Part shown: piece after piece, positions 35,522 through 44,581 of the stretch
How the letters are laid out: every line of letters begins with the position of its first letter
Numbering within the stretch: the first letter of the stretch is position 1
NCBI RefSeq assembly: GCF_011759605.1
Contig: NZ_JAAOYX010000002.1
Span: 434,001-498,000, forward strand
Origin: Luteibacter sp. SG786
GTDB taxonomy: Bacteria; Pseudomonadota; Gammaproteobacteria; Xanthomonadales; Rhodanobacteraceae
Direction of reading: 5' to 3'
Length of the DNA stretch: 64,000 nt
The notes under the pieces: generated by a model
Told to the model about the DNA's origin: nothing
Databases searched by the model: none
The model's input: the letters and a program-made list of their open reading frames with translations, nothing else
Program-made: the position numbers and the translations under genes

Positions 35522-37213
35522 CTACGGTGCGGCAGCGCCGGGCACGCAGCCGGGTTTCGACGCATCCGCCGGCAGCAGCGCGAGCGTGGTGCGGTTCGCG
35601 ACCCCCAGCCGCACGACCTTCTCCGGGACGACGCAGGCATCGAGGGCTTCCTCGTTGACGAGCAGCCAACGATGCGCCGGATCGGCGGACTGCCAGGCCC
35701 GGCCGTCGCGGAGCTGGTCCGCGGCGTCGCGCGCGAACCCGAATTCCGCGACCGGGCGACGTGCCTGGTACATCCATTCCTCGCGCCAGAGGACGAGGCC
35801 GAGCTGGCCGTCGGGCCCGATGTGCTCGTCCGCCTCTTGCATCAATTGGCGCGTGGACTGGTTCGCATCCAGCAACGGATACGTTCCTACGGGCCATATG
35901 ATCCAGGCGAGGCCCATGCCGGCGAGCAGCGCGGCCACGCCACGGCGGGGACGGAACACGGCAGCCGCGACGAGGAAGCCCAGGCCCACGGCGACCACGC
36001 ACCACCATAACGGCGCGCCGTGTCCGGCCAGCTCGTAACCCGAAGCGATGCGCTGCGCCGCCTTGGGCGCCTTCAGCAGCGCCCAGGCGCCCGCCCCGAC
36101 GAAGACGACTGCGCAGCCAGCGGCGATCCAGAATGCCGCCCTCGGCAGCCAGCGGGTCTTCAGCAGGGCCGACACGTCCGGTGCCATCGCCAGCGCCAGC
36201 ATGGGCAAGGCGGGCAGGATGTAGATGGCGCGCTTGCCGCTGGGTATGGAGAAGAACACCAGCACGAGCACAACCCACATCAACGGCATCCACACGCGTG
36301 GGTCGCGCAGCCGCAGGGAGGCGCGCCAGCCCGGCACGACGAACGGAAGCAACAGCCAGGTGGGAATCCACAGGCGGAGGATCACCAGCAGGAAGAACCA
36401 CGGGGCTTCCTCGTGCTGCCAGGAATTGGCATAGCGCTCGGCCGTCTGCCGGAACAGGATGTCCTGGACATAGGCCATGTATTCCGGCGTGCGCAGCCCG
36501 TACGCGGCCGTGAGCATGGGCACCAGCCACAATGCGATGGCGAGCAGGAACGCCACGGCCCCGCCCGCCCAGCGCCAGCCGTCGCCTTGCGTGCGGGTGA
36601 CCCCGGGCCACTGGCGCATCCGCATGACCGCATACGGCAGCAGCATCAGCAGGGCGATGACGCCCACGCCCTTGGTGATGACCCCCAGGCCGGCGGCGAA
36701 GCAGCCCAGCCAGTACATGCGCCAGTTCGGGCCGCGCAGGCAGTGCAGCAGGATGCCGGTGTTGCCCAGGGTGATCCAGAAGAGATTCAGCGGGTCGATC
36801 TGGGCGTGCTTGACCACGTCCACGAACTGCACGGTCGCCAGCACCAGGGTGGCGGCGACCAGACCCACGCGGGCGTTCCAGAGACGGCGCCCCAGGTGCC
36901 AGACGAGGGCCAGGGTGCCCAGGCCGGAAAGCAGCGAGGTGAGCAGGAAGGCGCCCCGCCACCCACCGGTGAGCCACATCCAGAAGGCTTCCGTCCACAT
37001 CAGCATGGGCGGCTTGTCCGAATACAGCTCGATGCCACGGTGGGGGAACAGCCACTGGCCGGATTCGAGCATCTGCCGGGCCACCAGGGCGAAGCGCGGC
37101 TCATCGGGCGGCCAGGGGGAACGCAGGCCGATGCCCGCCGCCAGCACGACCAGGGCGATCAGCATGAACCAGCCGAACTCGCGGCGGGATGAGCGTTCGT
37201 CGATGGGAAGCAT
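35522..37213 (-). CDS. ArnT-like GT-C glycosyltransferase
   Basis: 563-residue membrane protein with about 11-13 helices. The first periplasmic loop carries the acidic pair of GT-C enzymes, LRSPWPPDEPRFALVARQM, followed by LFPHRGIELYSDKPPMLMW, both characteristic of ArnT-like (GT83/PMT) transferases that use a polyprenyl-phosphate sugar donor. The C-terminal soluble part (about 420-560) is probably periplasmic. Likely role: sugar addition to lipid A or another surface molecule. Divergent from fecI. Confidence 0.88.
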   Translation of the reverse strand: MLPIDERSSRREFGWFMLIALVVLAAGIGLRSPWPPDEPRFALVARQMLESGQWLFPHRGIELYSDKPPMLMWTEAFWMWLTGGWRGAFLLTSLLSGLGTLALVWHLGRRLWNARVGLVAATLVLATVQFVDVVKHAQIDPLNLFWITLGNTGILLHCLRGPNWRMYWLGCFAAGLGVITKGVGVIALLMLLPYAVMRMRQWPGVTRTQGDGWRWAGGAVAFLLAIALWLVPMLTAAYGLRTPEYMAYVQDILFRQTAERYANSWQHEEAPWFFLLVILRLWIPTWLLLPFVVPGWRASLRLRDPRVWMPLMWVVLVLVFFSIPSGKRAIYILPALPMLALAMAPDVSALLKTRWLPRAAFWIAAGCAVVFVGAGAWALLKAPKAAQRIASGYELAGHGAPLWWCVVAVGLGFLVAAAVFRPRRGVAALLAGMGLAWIIWPVGTYPLLDANQSTRQLMQEADEHIGPDGQLGLVLWREEWMYQARRPVAEFGFARDAADQLRDGRAWQSADPAHRWLLVNEEALDACVVPEKVVRLGVANRTTLALLPADASKPGCVPGAAAP

Positions 37214-37357
37214 GGCGGGGTCTGGTCGAATGATCGACGCATCCTAACGGACCGGGACGTCACCTGCCCTACCGTTTCCTTAGCGGCTGTCGCGCGAATT
37301 CGGCACGTGCCCATTTCAATTTTCGGAGGTTGGGACGTCTAAGGGTTTCGCCGGTGC

Positions 37358-37399
37358 GGAAATCGGCGTTCGTCCCTGCCCGTACGGGCGCCGATTTCC
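37358..37399. promoter_or_regulatory. nested dyad upstream of fecI-like gene
   Basis: Arms GGAAATCGGCG (37358-37368) and CGCCGATTTCC (37389-37399) flank the 12-base palindrome GCCCGTACGGGC (37378-37389). The flanks also pair imperfectly (CGGTGC / CACCG). It ends 28 bases before the ATG at 37428, so it could form a hairpin in the fecI leader or bind a repressor between the divergent arnT-like and fecI genes. Not a Fur-box match. Confidence 0.45.
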
Positions 37400-37427
37400 C
37401 ACCGTGCGACCATTAGTTACCGCCCCC

Positions 37428-37991
37428 ATGAACGCAGTCAGGCAGACCATGGATCCATCCGAGACGGGCGCGTCCCCGCCGGGTACGCGGGCGGCCCAGG
37501 TGGTCGCCCTGTTCCGTGAGCACAACGCGGCCCTTGTCGCATTCCTTCGCGTACGGCTCAACTCGCTGGCCGATGCACAGGAGGTTGCGCAGGAGGTTTA
37601 TCTCAAACTGCTCTCGCTCGACGAGGGCATGAAGATCGATTCGCCTCGCGCCTTCCTCTTCCGCGCCGCGGCGAACCTGGCCGTGGACCGCCTGCGCATG
37701 CGCAACGTCCGGGCCGCTGCGCCGGCCGATCCGGACAACGACGACTGGCACGTCACGCCCATGCCGGAACAGCACGCCTCGGCCCACGAACAGTGGCGCG
37801 ACCTGCGTCAGGCCCTGGACGAACTGCCGCCGAAGACGAGCCGGGCTTTCGTGATGCATGTGATCGACGGCCGCGACTTCGCCGCCATAGCTCGTGAGAT
37901 GAACCTCAGTGAACGCATGGTGCGTTACCACGTCGGCAATGCCCTGGCGCACTGCCGCCAACGCCGCGACCACGCGGAGACCCCCCAATGA
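37428..37991 (+). CDS. fecI: ECF sigma factor, FecI type
   Basis: 187 residues. Region 2 (HNAALVAFLRVRLNSLADAQEVAQEVYLKLL) and region 4 (LPPKTSRAFVMHVIDGRDFAAIAREMNLSERMVRYHV) are clear; no region 3, as in ECF factors of the FecI group. I place the start at the ATG at 37428 (MNAVRQTMDP); a GTG at 37404 and an ATG at 37449 are alternatives, and none has a good Shine-Dalgarno. It overlaps fecR by four bases. It should direct transcription of the receptor downstream. Confidence 0.9.
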   Translation: MNAVRQTMDPSETGASPPGTRAAQVVALFREHNAALVAFLRVRLNSLADAQEVAQEVYLKLLSLDEGMKIDSPRAFLFRAAANLAVDRLRMRNVRAAAPADPDNDDWHVTPMPEQHASAHEQWRDLRQALDELPPKTSRAFVMHVIDGRDFAAIAREMNLSERMVRYHVGNALAHCRQRRDHAETPQ

Positions 37992-39004
37992 CCGCCACGT
38001 TTTATTCCTTCGACCGGCAGATCGAGCATGCCGCCGCCGACTGGTGGGCACGCCTGCGCGATCCGGCCCTGCCCGAACCGGCCCTCCTGCAATGGAGCGA
38101 ATGGCTGGAAGCGGACCCTCGCCACGCTGCCGCTTTCGACCGTGCCTGTGCCCTGGCCGAGTCCGCCTCCACCATGGACGCGGCAACACGTAGCGCGTTC
38201 GTAGGCCGCTTCGCCTCCGGTCGCGGTGCCCGCCGTGGCCCTTCGCGCTTCGTGCTTGGCCTGGCCGCCGCCGTCGCCCTGGTCGTGCTCGGGGCGGGTC
38301 TCTTCCTCGGACTGCGCCCGGGCCTGTCCGACGCCCCCCAGCAGTACACCAGCGAGCGCGCAGGCCATCGCGACATCGACCTCCCGGACGGCTCCAGCAT
38401 CGAACTGGGCGGTGCCACGTCGGTCACCGCACGCTACGGGCGCGAGGAGCGCGCCATCGACCTGGAATCCGGCGAGGCCTTCTTCCGCGTGGCCCACGCC
38501 GAGCGCCCGTTCGTGGTGAATGCGGGGCCGTTGCGCATTCGCGACCTCGGTACCGCGTTCAATGTGCGCCGCACTGGCGACCGGGTGACCGTCGCGGTCA
38601 CGGAAGGCAGGGTGCGGGTTTCGCCGCTGGCGGGCCAGGGCGATGGCGCCACGGTCGAACTCGGCGCCGGCCGGGAGGTGTCCTTCGATCCGGAAACCCA
38701 GGCCATGCGCATCCTGGACGTCGATCCGGCCACCGCCACGGCCTGGCGCGGCCATCGGCTGGAATTCGTCAACGAGCCGCTGTCCTCGGTGGTAGAAAAC
38801 GTGAACCGTTACAGCGCCCGCCCCATTCGCCTCGCCGATCCGTCCCTGGGCCGGATGACGTTTACCGGCACCGTCCAGGTCGATACCATCGACAGCTGGG
38901 TAGCGGCGCTCCCGCGGGTGTTCCCGGTCCGCGTCGACGCCTATCCCGACCGACTGGAGCTCGCACGCCAGACCACCGCCGCGCGGGGTGCCCGACCGCG
39001 CTGA
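37988..39004 (+). CDS. fecR: FecR-family anti-sigma/sensor protein
   Basis: 338 residues: a DUF4880-type N-terminal anti-sigma domain (FDRQIEHAAADWWARLRDP, LLQWSEWLEADPRHAAAFDRA), one membrane helix (about 85-106), the FecR periplasmic domain (DLPDGSSIELGGATSVTARY, VNAGPLRIRDLGTAFNVR) and a C-terminal DUF4974-like domain (LEFVNEPLSSVVENVNRYS). It should hold FecI and read signal from the N-terminal domain of the TonB-dependent receptor encoded next. Confidence 0.93.
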   Translation: MTATFYSFDRQIEHAAADWWARLRDPALPEPALLQWSEWLEADPRHAAAFDRACALAESASTMDAATRSAFVGRFASGRGARRGPSRFVLGLAAAVALVVLGAGLFLGLRPGLSDAPQQYTSERAGHRDIDLPDGSSIELGGATSVTARYGREERAIDLESGEAFFRVAHAERPFVVNAGPLRIRDLGTAFNVRRTGDRVTVAVTEGRVRVSPLAGQGDGATVELGAGREVSFDPETQAMRILDVDPATATAWRGHRLEFVNEPLSSVVENVNRYSARPIRLADPSLGRMTFTGTVQVDTIDSWVAALPRVFPVRVDAYPDRLELARQTTAARGARPR

Positions 39005-39046
39005 ACACGTAGAAAAACCAGACTGGGGCCGCAGGTCTTGCAGTAC

Positions 39047-41500
39047 ATGCTTCGCGGGCGTCGGCGCGTACTCACCGGCGCGCTCGCGCTGGCCCTCGTC
39101 GCCCGGGCCGCCGGTGCAGCCGAGGCCTCCGGCGAAGGCGGCCCGCCCGCCATGGCCTTCGCCATCGCCCCGCAGCCCCTCGCCACGGCGCTTCTCGCGT
39201 GGGGCAAGCAAGCCAACGTGCAAGTGCTCACCGCATCCGGTTCCATCGCCAACTGGCGTTCCGGCGGTGCCCAGGGCGTCCTCACACCCGATGCCGCCCT
39301 GGACGAACTGCTGCAGGGCACCGACCTGGAGCGCGAGCGCTACGACCAGCGCACGGTTGTCGTACGGCAGCGGCAGAATGCCAACGACGCCACCCCCGTG
39401 CCCGCCGACCCGGTGGCGCCCTTCGACCCCACCACGGTCGTGCCCCTGGCCACCGTCGACGTGCAGGGCCTGGTGTCCGACACCGGCTTCAAGGCCGACA
39501 CCACCCGCACCGTGACGCGCCAGGAAACGGCGCTGGCGGACGTGCCGCAATCGGTCACGGTGGTGACACGGGAGGTGATCGAATCGCAGCAGGCCGTCGA
39601 TATCGGCGACGTTGCCCGCTATGTAGCCGGCGTGCAGTACGTCGACGGCTACGGTGGCTCGCCGCTGTTCCTCATTCGTGGGTTCGACGCCGGGCACGGT
39701 CTGACCGATGGCATGCCCAACGGCATCGCCCGCACGGAAGATCTTCCGCCGCTCATCGGTATCGAGCGCGTCGAAGTCCTGCGCGGGCCGGAAGCCATCC
39801 TGGGCGACGCGTCGCAGAACAACAATTTCGGCGGCTCGATCAACGTGGTGATGAAGCGCCCGCAGACGGACCCGGTGCGGACCCTCACCTACTCGCTCGG
39901 CGAATACGACGGCGGCCGGCTCGGCGTCGACCTGGCGGGCGCGGCGTCGCGTGACGGCGCACTGAGCTATCGCCTCGTGGCCGCCGGACAACGCGGCGAG
40001 AAAACCCCGCAAGGCTATGGCGGGGGCCGCGGCGCGTACCTCGCGCCGTCGCTCGCCTGGCAGGGCGCGAACACCCGCGTGATGGCGGGCCTGGAATACG
40101 TGGACAACCGGGTTCCCGGCCCGGACCACTCGGTGCTCTTCGGGCCCACGGTATCCACCGCCACACTCGCGACGCGCGCGCGCGACGAGCCCAACGATGT
40201 CTCCCGCTTTCGCACGAGCCGCGCCGTGTTCGAACTGCAACACGAGTTCGGCGGCGACTGGACGCTGCACAGCCAGGGGCAATACGTGCGCCAGCGCAGC
40301 GACGGCCGCAGCCTGTCGTACCTCTCCACCGGTTTCGTCGGTGCGCTGGATGCCGTGGCCCGCAGCTTCCGTTATTCCGGCACGTACTGGACCTGGCAGA
40401 ACGACCTGAGCGCCAGCTTCCGCCACGGCAATGTCACTCACAACGTTCTCGTGGGCCTCGACCTGGCGCGCACGCACGCCGGCGACAACGGCAGCGGCAG
40501 CATCGAGGAAGGCGACCTCGCAGATGACGACAACCGCAATGCGGTGATCGTCACGCGGCCGGTCGCCTTCCTGCGCGCAACGGATGCCTACTCGAAAAGG
40601 TTCGAAACCTTCGTCGCGCCGCTCGACACCACGGTGCAGCACCTGGGCGGTTCATGGCAGACGAATGCCGGGCTGTATTTCCAGGACCAGGTGGCGATCG
40701 GCGACCGCTGGAACGTGCTTGCCGCCCTGCGCCGCACCAGTTATCGCCTGGACACGCGCTGGGAAGACGGGTCGCCGCGCCGCGTGGACGAGTCGCGCTG
40801 GATTCCCAAATTGGGCGTGGTCTATAAGGTCTCGCCGGACGTCTCGCTCTATGCCGACACGTCCACGGGTTTCCAGCCCGACCCGTTGCTGGGCAAGGAC
40901 GGCCAGCCGCTGCCCGTGGCCACGTCGCGGCAGTTGGAGGTCGGCGGCAAGTTCGACCTGTTCGACCAGCGCGCACGGCTCACCGCCGCGCTCTACCGCA
41001 TCCGCGTGGACCACAGCGTGGATCTGGTATCGCCGGAACCGCCCTTCTTCGCCACGCCAGGGCCGGGCCAGACCAACCGCGGTCTCGAAGTGGAATTCGC
41101 GGGACGGATCGCGCCTGGGCTGGACGTGCTGGCGAGCCTCACCGAGGCGCGCATCCGCAACAACGACGACACCCGCCCCACCGGCGCACCGAAGCACCAG
41201 GCCGCCGTATGGGCAAGCTACCGCTTCGGCGCCGGAACGCTGAAGCCGTGGGGCGTGGCGGCCGGCGTGCTGGCGCGCAGCCGGAGCCTCGGCCGAACGA
41301 GTGCGGACGGCCAATATTTCGGCATTCCCGGCCAGGCGAGCGTGGAGACGAACGTCTCGCGCTACGGCCCGAACTGGCGCGTGACGCTCGGCGTGAAGAA
41401 CCTTTTCGCGCGCACGCTCTACGCGGTGAATTTCGACGAGACCTTCGTGCCGATCCGGCAAGGCCGCGTGGTACTCCTCACCGGCGTCTACGACTTTTGA
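39047..41500 (+). CDS. fecA: TonB-dependent siderophore-type receptor with N-terminal signalling domain
   Basis: 817 residues. Signal peptide about 1-25; then a secretin/TonB short N-terminal (STN) domain (FAIAPQPLATALLAWGKQAN, TPDAALDELLQGTDL), a plug domain (ALADVPQSVTVVTREVI, VEVLRGPEAILGD), and a 22-strand barrel ending in the aromatic residue of LTGVYDF. The STN domain fits the FecI/FecR pair just upstream. No cognate ABC transporter or synthesis genes follow. I use the ATG at 39047; an in-frame TTG lies at 39038. Ligand unknown; fecA is used as a family label. Confidence 0.9.
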   Translation: MLRGRRRVLTGALALALVARAAGAAEASGEGGPPAMAFAIAPQPLATALLAWGKQANVQVLTASGSIANWRSGGAQGVLTPDAALDELLQGTDLERERYDQRTVVVRQRQNANDATPVPADPVAPFDPTTVVPLATVDVQGLVSDTGFKADTTRTVTRQETALADVPQSVTVVTREVIESQQAVDIGDVARYVAGVQYVDGYGGSPLFLIRGFDAGHGLTDGMPNGIARTEDLPPLIGIERVEVLRGPEAILGDASQNNNFGGSINVVMKRPQTDPVRTLTYSLGEYDGGRLGVDLAGAASRDGALSYRLVAAGQRGEKTPQGYGGGRGAYLAPSLAWQGANTRVMAGLEYVDNRVPGPDHSVLFGPTVSTATLATRARDEPNDVSRFRTSRAVFELQHEFGGDWTLHSQGQYVRQRSDGRSLSYLSTGFVGALDAVARSFRYSGTYWTWQNDLSASFRHGNVTHNVLVGLDLARTHAGDNGSGSIEEGDLADDDNRNAVIVTRPVAFLRATDAYSKRFETFVAPLDTTVQHLGGSWQTNAGLYFQDQVAIGDRWNVLAALRRTSYRLDTRWEDGSPRRVDESRWIPKLGVVYKVSPDVSLYADTSTGFQPDPLLGKDGQPLPVATSRQLEVGGKFDLFDQRARLTAALYRIRVDHSVDLVSPEPPFFATPGPGQTNRGLEVEFAGRIAPGLDVLASLTEARIRNNDDTRPTGAPKHQAAVWASYRFGAGTLKPWGVAAGVLARSRSLGRTSADGQYFGIPGQASVETNVSRYGPNWRVTLGVKNLFARTLYAVNFDETFVPIRQGRVVLLTGVYDF

Positions 41501-41504
41501 TTTT

Positions 41505-41588
41505 TGTGGGAGCCGGCTATTGCCGGCGATCCCGCGGCAGCGGGCAAGCTTGCCGCGAGCACGCATCGCCGCTGAAGCGGCTCCCACA
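41505..41588. repeat. REP doublet (BIME), orientation A-B, between fecA-like and VirK/YbjX genes
   Basis: 84 bases, starting TGTGGGAGCCGGCTATTGCCGG and ending CGCCGCTGAAGCGGCTCCCACA: the reverse orientation of the element at 35428. The core contains GGCAAGCTTGCC, a perfect palindrome. Sits in a 121-base convergent gap. Confidence 0.85.
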
Positions 41589-41621
41589 AGGGGCCTGGAT
41601 GGCACATAAAAAAGCTTCCCG

Positions 41622-42548
41622 CTAGGCGGACTTGCCGAACGTCTTCAGCGCGACATCGCATGCCTCCCTGCGAAATGCGTCGTTCGCGGCGAAACCGGTC
41701 GGCCCATCGACAAGGGGAATGTCGTAGCAACCGTCGACACCCACGACACCCCCATGACGCCGCCAGAACCGGTCATACGCCGCCACGGTAACGCCTGCGC
41801 GACGATCCAGGGGATGCGCCTCGTGGCCCACGCCGCGCAACCGTGCGAACCCGTAATGCCTGGCCAGCGCGCGCACCACCGACAGCAACAGGTCGCGTGG
41901 GCGGACGCCGCCGGTGGCGCGCGTGAACCGCGCGATCGCACCGCGGCCGAGGTAGGCCCAGGAGCCCCGCACCGCGCCGATGAGCAGCCCGTCATCCCCG
42001 CCAAAAGTGATGGTGCAGGAGGAGATCACTTCCTTGTCGCCATTCAGGAGGAATAGGCCGAGCTCGCCCGTGCACTCGTGCTCGGCGGCCCGCGCGTGCA
42101 GGTAGGCTACGTCACCCTCGCCAAGCGGCAGCGTCGCGAGACGCACGTCGTGTCCTTTCAGCAGACGGCTGCTGAGACGCTCCGGAAATTCGCGCGCCAC
42201 GAAGCGGTAGTGCGCCTCGATGAGCCGCGCGCGGGTCGCCAGGTCGAAAGACCGCGAGATGTAGTGCGACTGCCAGCGCTCGTACACCCGCGGATTGGAC
42301 TCGGCCGCCGCCCGCATCGTGCGGGAGGCCCCGACGAGACGCAGCCACTGGGCCTGGCGCCGGAAGGCGGCGAGGGTGCGCAGCAGGTACGTCAGCCGGC
42401 GCTCGGGCATCGGCCGCGACCGCCGCAGCGCCGCGCGCCGGCGGGCATGGTCGAGAACCAGGGCGAGAGGGCCGCGTCCGGGGCGCTCCTGAGGCCAACC
42501 CAGGGCGAGATCGTCGTAAGGCGCACTGTGCTGATATCGGGACTGCAT
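41622..42548 (-). CDS. VirK/YbjX (DUF535) family protein
   Basis: 308 residues. The family stretches are visible: SHYISRSFDLATRARLIEAHYRFV, LFLLNGDKEVISSCTITFG, AYLGRGAIARFTRATGGVRP and HPLDRRAGVTVAAYDRFW. VirK in Shigella and YbjX in enterics affect surface-protein processing or antimicrobial-peptide tolerance; the biochemical function is not settled. Basic N terminus, no signal peptide, soluble or peripheral. It is bounded by REP repeats on both sides and looks monocistronic. Confidence 0.88.
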   Translation of the reverse strand: MQSRYQHSAPYDDLALGWPQERPGRGPLALVLDHARRRAALRRSRPMPERRLTYLLRTLAAFRRQAQWLRLVGASRTMRAAAESNPRVYERWQSHYISRSFDLATRARLIEAHYRFVAREFPERLSSRLLKGHDVRLATLPLGEGDVAYLHARAAEHECTGELGLFLLNGDKEVISSCTITFGGDDGLLIGAVRGSWAYLGRGAIARFTRATGGVRPRDLLLSVVRALARHYGFARLRGVGHEAHPLDRRAGVTVAAYDRFWRRHGGVVGVDGCYDIPLVDGPTGFAANDAFRREACDVALKTFGKSA

Positions 42549-42600
42549 GCCTTACAAGACGTGCGAGGCCCGAAGAATTGAAATCCACCGCGAGATGGCT

Positions 42601-42639
42601 CGCTGCCGCGGGATCGCCGGCAGATAGCCGGCTCCCACA
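42601..42639. repeat. REP half-element (A unit)
   Basis: 39 bases, reading CGCTGCCGCGGGATCGCCGG...CCGGCTCCCACA, the right half of the doublet at 35428. The partner half lies 81 bases further right at 42721, in the order right half, then left half. The 80 bases between show no gene. Confidence 0.7.
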
Positions 42640-42720
42640 GGTCGACGGCTGCCCCTGCTGCCTACGACACATGCTGGCACCCCATGGTGACCCAACTGCC
42701 GCCGCAAGCTGCGAGCGTTG

Positions 42721-42748
42721 TGTGGGAGCCGCTTCAGCGGCGATGGGG
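42721..42748. repeat. REP half-element (B unit)
   Basis: 28 bases beginning TGTGGGAGCCGCTTCAGCGG, ending just before the SURF1 stop. It is the left half of the doublet at 35428, displaced relative to the half at 42601. Confidence 0.7.
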
Positions 42749-42753
42749 CTGTC

Positions 42754-43539
42754 TCAGGCGCCGCGCTTGCGACGCTCGTCCTTCCAGACGATCCAGGCCC
42801 CCAGCAGGGTGAGCAGGGCCAGGGCGTACCAGGTGATTGCGTACATCAGGTGGTTGTCGGGGAAGGCGATCACCGTGAGCCCGCCCACGGGGCCGTCGTC
42901 GCCACCGCCGCGACCGGGGGACGAGGCTGCGTCGGCATCCACGAAGTAGGGAGCCACATGGTCCAGGCCCTTGGCAGCCGCGATGGCGGCCACGTCGCGG
43001 GAATACCAGCGGTCGTTGGCCGGATCGTTCGCCTGGAGGAAGGCGCCTCGCGGCTCGCTGATGCGTAGCAGCCCGGAGATCGTGGTCTCGCCGGAGGGAC
43101 CGGGCGTGCACGTGGCCTTGCCGCCGCACCAGCCGGGCGACACGAAGCCGCGGTTCACCAGCACCACGTCGCCGTTGCGCATCCGGAGCGGCGTCAGCAA
43201 CCAGGAGCCCATGCCCAGTTCCGTGCTGGCGCGCACGCGCACGCTCCTGTCCTGCAGGAACGTTCCCGTGAGCCGCACCCGCCTGTATTCGTCGTTCGCC
43301 GCGGTCACCACCGGCCACTGGCCGTGGGCCGGCGCGTCCACCGGTTGCGCGTGCACCCGCGCGTCCACGCGAGCGATGAGGTCGTGCTTCCACGCCCGCC
43401 GGTGCACCTGCCAGGTGCCCAGCGCCATGAAGCCGGCGAACAGCACCGCGCCGAGCAGTGCGAGCGCCCCCAGAACGAAGACGCCGCGCGGTCGGCGCGG
43501 CGTCTGCTTGTCGTTACCCGTATCCACGCGTGTGCTCAA
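42754..43539 (-). CDS. SURF1-family cytochrome oxidase assembly protein
   Basis: 261 residues with two membrane helices (about 18-40 and 230-250) flanking a periplasmic domain, the SURF1 plan. Motifs include LGTWQVHRRAWKHDLI, GMGSWLLTPLRMRNGDVVLVNRGFV and the tail FPDNHLMYAITWYALALLTL. SURF1 helps haem a or o insertion into oxidase subunit I. The frame opens with TTG at 43539, which overlaps the cyoD stop (TTGA); there is no better start. Last gene of the cyo operon. Confidence 0.9.
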   Translation of the reverse strand: MSTRVDTGNDKQTPRRPRGVFVLGALALLGAVLFAGFMALGTWQVHRRAWKHDLIARVDARVHAQPVDAPAHGQWPVVTAANDEYRRVRLTGTFLQDRSVRVRASTELGMGSWLLTPLRMRNGDVVLVNRGFVSPGWCGGKATCTPGPSGETTISGLLRISEPRGAFLQANDPANDRWYSRDVAAIAAAKGLDHVAPYFVDADAASSPGRGGGDDGPVGGLTVIAFPDNHLMYAITWYALALLTLLGAWIVWKDERRKRGA

Positions 43540-43949
43540 GGCAGGTTCTTGGCCTGCTGCTCGGTCATCTCGTGCGACATGCCCGGCATCATGTTCGAGT
43601 TCATGTGGTACATGACCCAGATCGAACCCGACAGCGTGATCACCACCATGACCAGCGTGAAGATCAGCGCCAGCATGCTCCAGCCGCCTTCGGCCTTCGT
43701 GTTCATGTGCAGGAAGTAGACCATGTGCACCACGATCTGGATCGCGGCGAAGGTGAGGATCACCACCGCCAGCGTCTGCGAGTTCGGGATGACCTTGTCC
43801 ATCACCAGCCAGAAGGGGATCGCCGTGAGTACCACGGCAAGGAAGAACCCCATCATGTAGCCCTTCAGCGTGCTGGGGGCATGGCCGTCGTCGTGCTCGT
43901 GGTGATCGTGCGCGTCGTGGTGGTCGTGCGATTCGATGTGCGCGCTCAC
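43536..43949 (-). CDS. cyoD: cytochrome o ubiquinol oxidase subunit IV
   Basis: 137 residues, longer than the E. coli subunit (about 109). A hydrophilic N terminus with a His/Asp run ([16 protein letters not shown], about residues 8-23) precedes three membrane helices and the CyoD stretch [25 protein letters not shown] start at 43949 overlaps the cyoC stop. CyoD stabilises the subunit I/III assembly. The His-rich tail could bind metal; that is inference. Confidence 0.9.
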   Translation of the reverse strand: MSAHIESHDHHDAHDHHEHDDGHAPSTLKGYMMGFFLAVVLTAIPFWLVMDKVIPNSQTLAVVILTFAAIQIVVHMVYFLHMNTKAEGGWSMLALIFTLVMVVITLSGSIWVMYHMNSNMMPGMSHEMTEQQAKNLP

Positions 43950-44581
43950 GGCAGCACTCCCATCAGGTAAACGAAGGTGAAGACGCCAACCCAGACCACG
44001 TCGAGGAAGTGCCAGAACATCGACAGGCACATGATGCGGCGCTTGTTGGCGGGCGTAAGACCGAAGCGGCCCACCTGGAACAGCAGCGTGATCAGCCAGA
44101 TGATGCCGAAGGTCACGTGCAGACCGTGGGTGCCGACCAGGGTGAAGAACGAGGACAGGAACGCGCTGCGCTGCGGACCGGCGCCCTCGTGGATCAGATG
44201 GGCGAACTCGAAGAGCTCGATGCCGAGGAAGGCCGCACCGAACAGGCCGGTGACAATGAGCCAGGCCATCATCGTGCCGCGGCGGTTCTTCTGCATCTCC
44301 AGCACGGCGAAGCCGTAGGTGATGGAAGACAGCAGCAGCATGGTGGTGTTGACCGCCACCAGCGGCAGGTCGAAGAGGTCCGCACCGGACGGGCCGCCCG
44401 CATAGCTCCGCCCCAGCACGCCATAGGTGGCGAACAGGCAGGCGAAGATGAGGCAGTCGCTCATCAGGTAGATCCAGAACCCGAGCAACGTGCCATTGGC
44501 CGGGTGGTGGTCCTTGGACATCCAGAATTCGACGTCCTGGTCCGCGACAGCGGCGGAAGGCGTGGCGTGCATATCAGACAT
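43946..44581 (-). CDS. cyoC: cytochrome o ubiquinol oxidase subunit III
   Basis: 211 residues with five membrane helices. The opening [20 protein letters not shown] and the [21 protein letters not shown] and [20 protein letters not shown] motifs are diagnostic of oxidase subunit III. The ATG at 44581 overlaps cyoB by eight bases; an ATG at 44572 is a possible alternative. Confidence 0.93.
   Translation of the reverse strand: MSDMHATPSAAVADQDVEFWMSKDHHPANGTLLGFWIYLMSDCLIFACLFATYGVLGRSYAGGPSGADLFDLPLVAVNTTMLLLSSITYGFAVLEMQKNRRGTMMAWLIVTGLFGAAFLGIELFEFAHLIHEGAGPQRSAFLSSFFTLVGTHGLHVTFGIIWLITLLFQVGRFGLTPANKRRIMCLSMFWHFLDVVWVGVFTFVYLMGVLP

Noticed and set aside
37214-37427. A Fur box ahead of the fecI-like gene.
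   Set aside because: No GATAATGATAATCATTATC-like sequence; the visible dyad has a different, GC-rich pattern.
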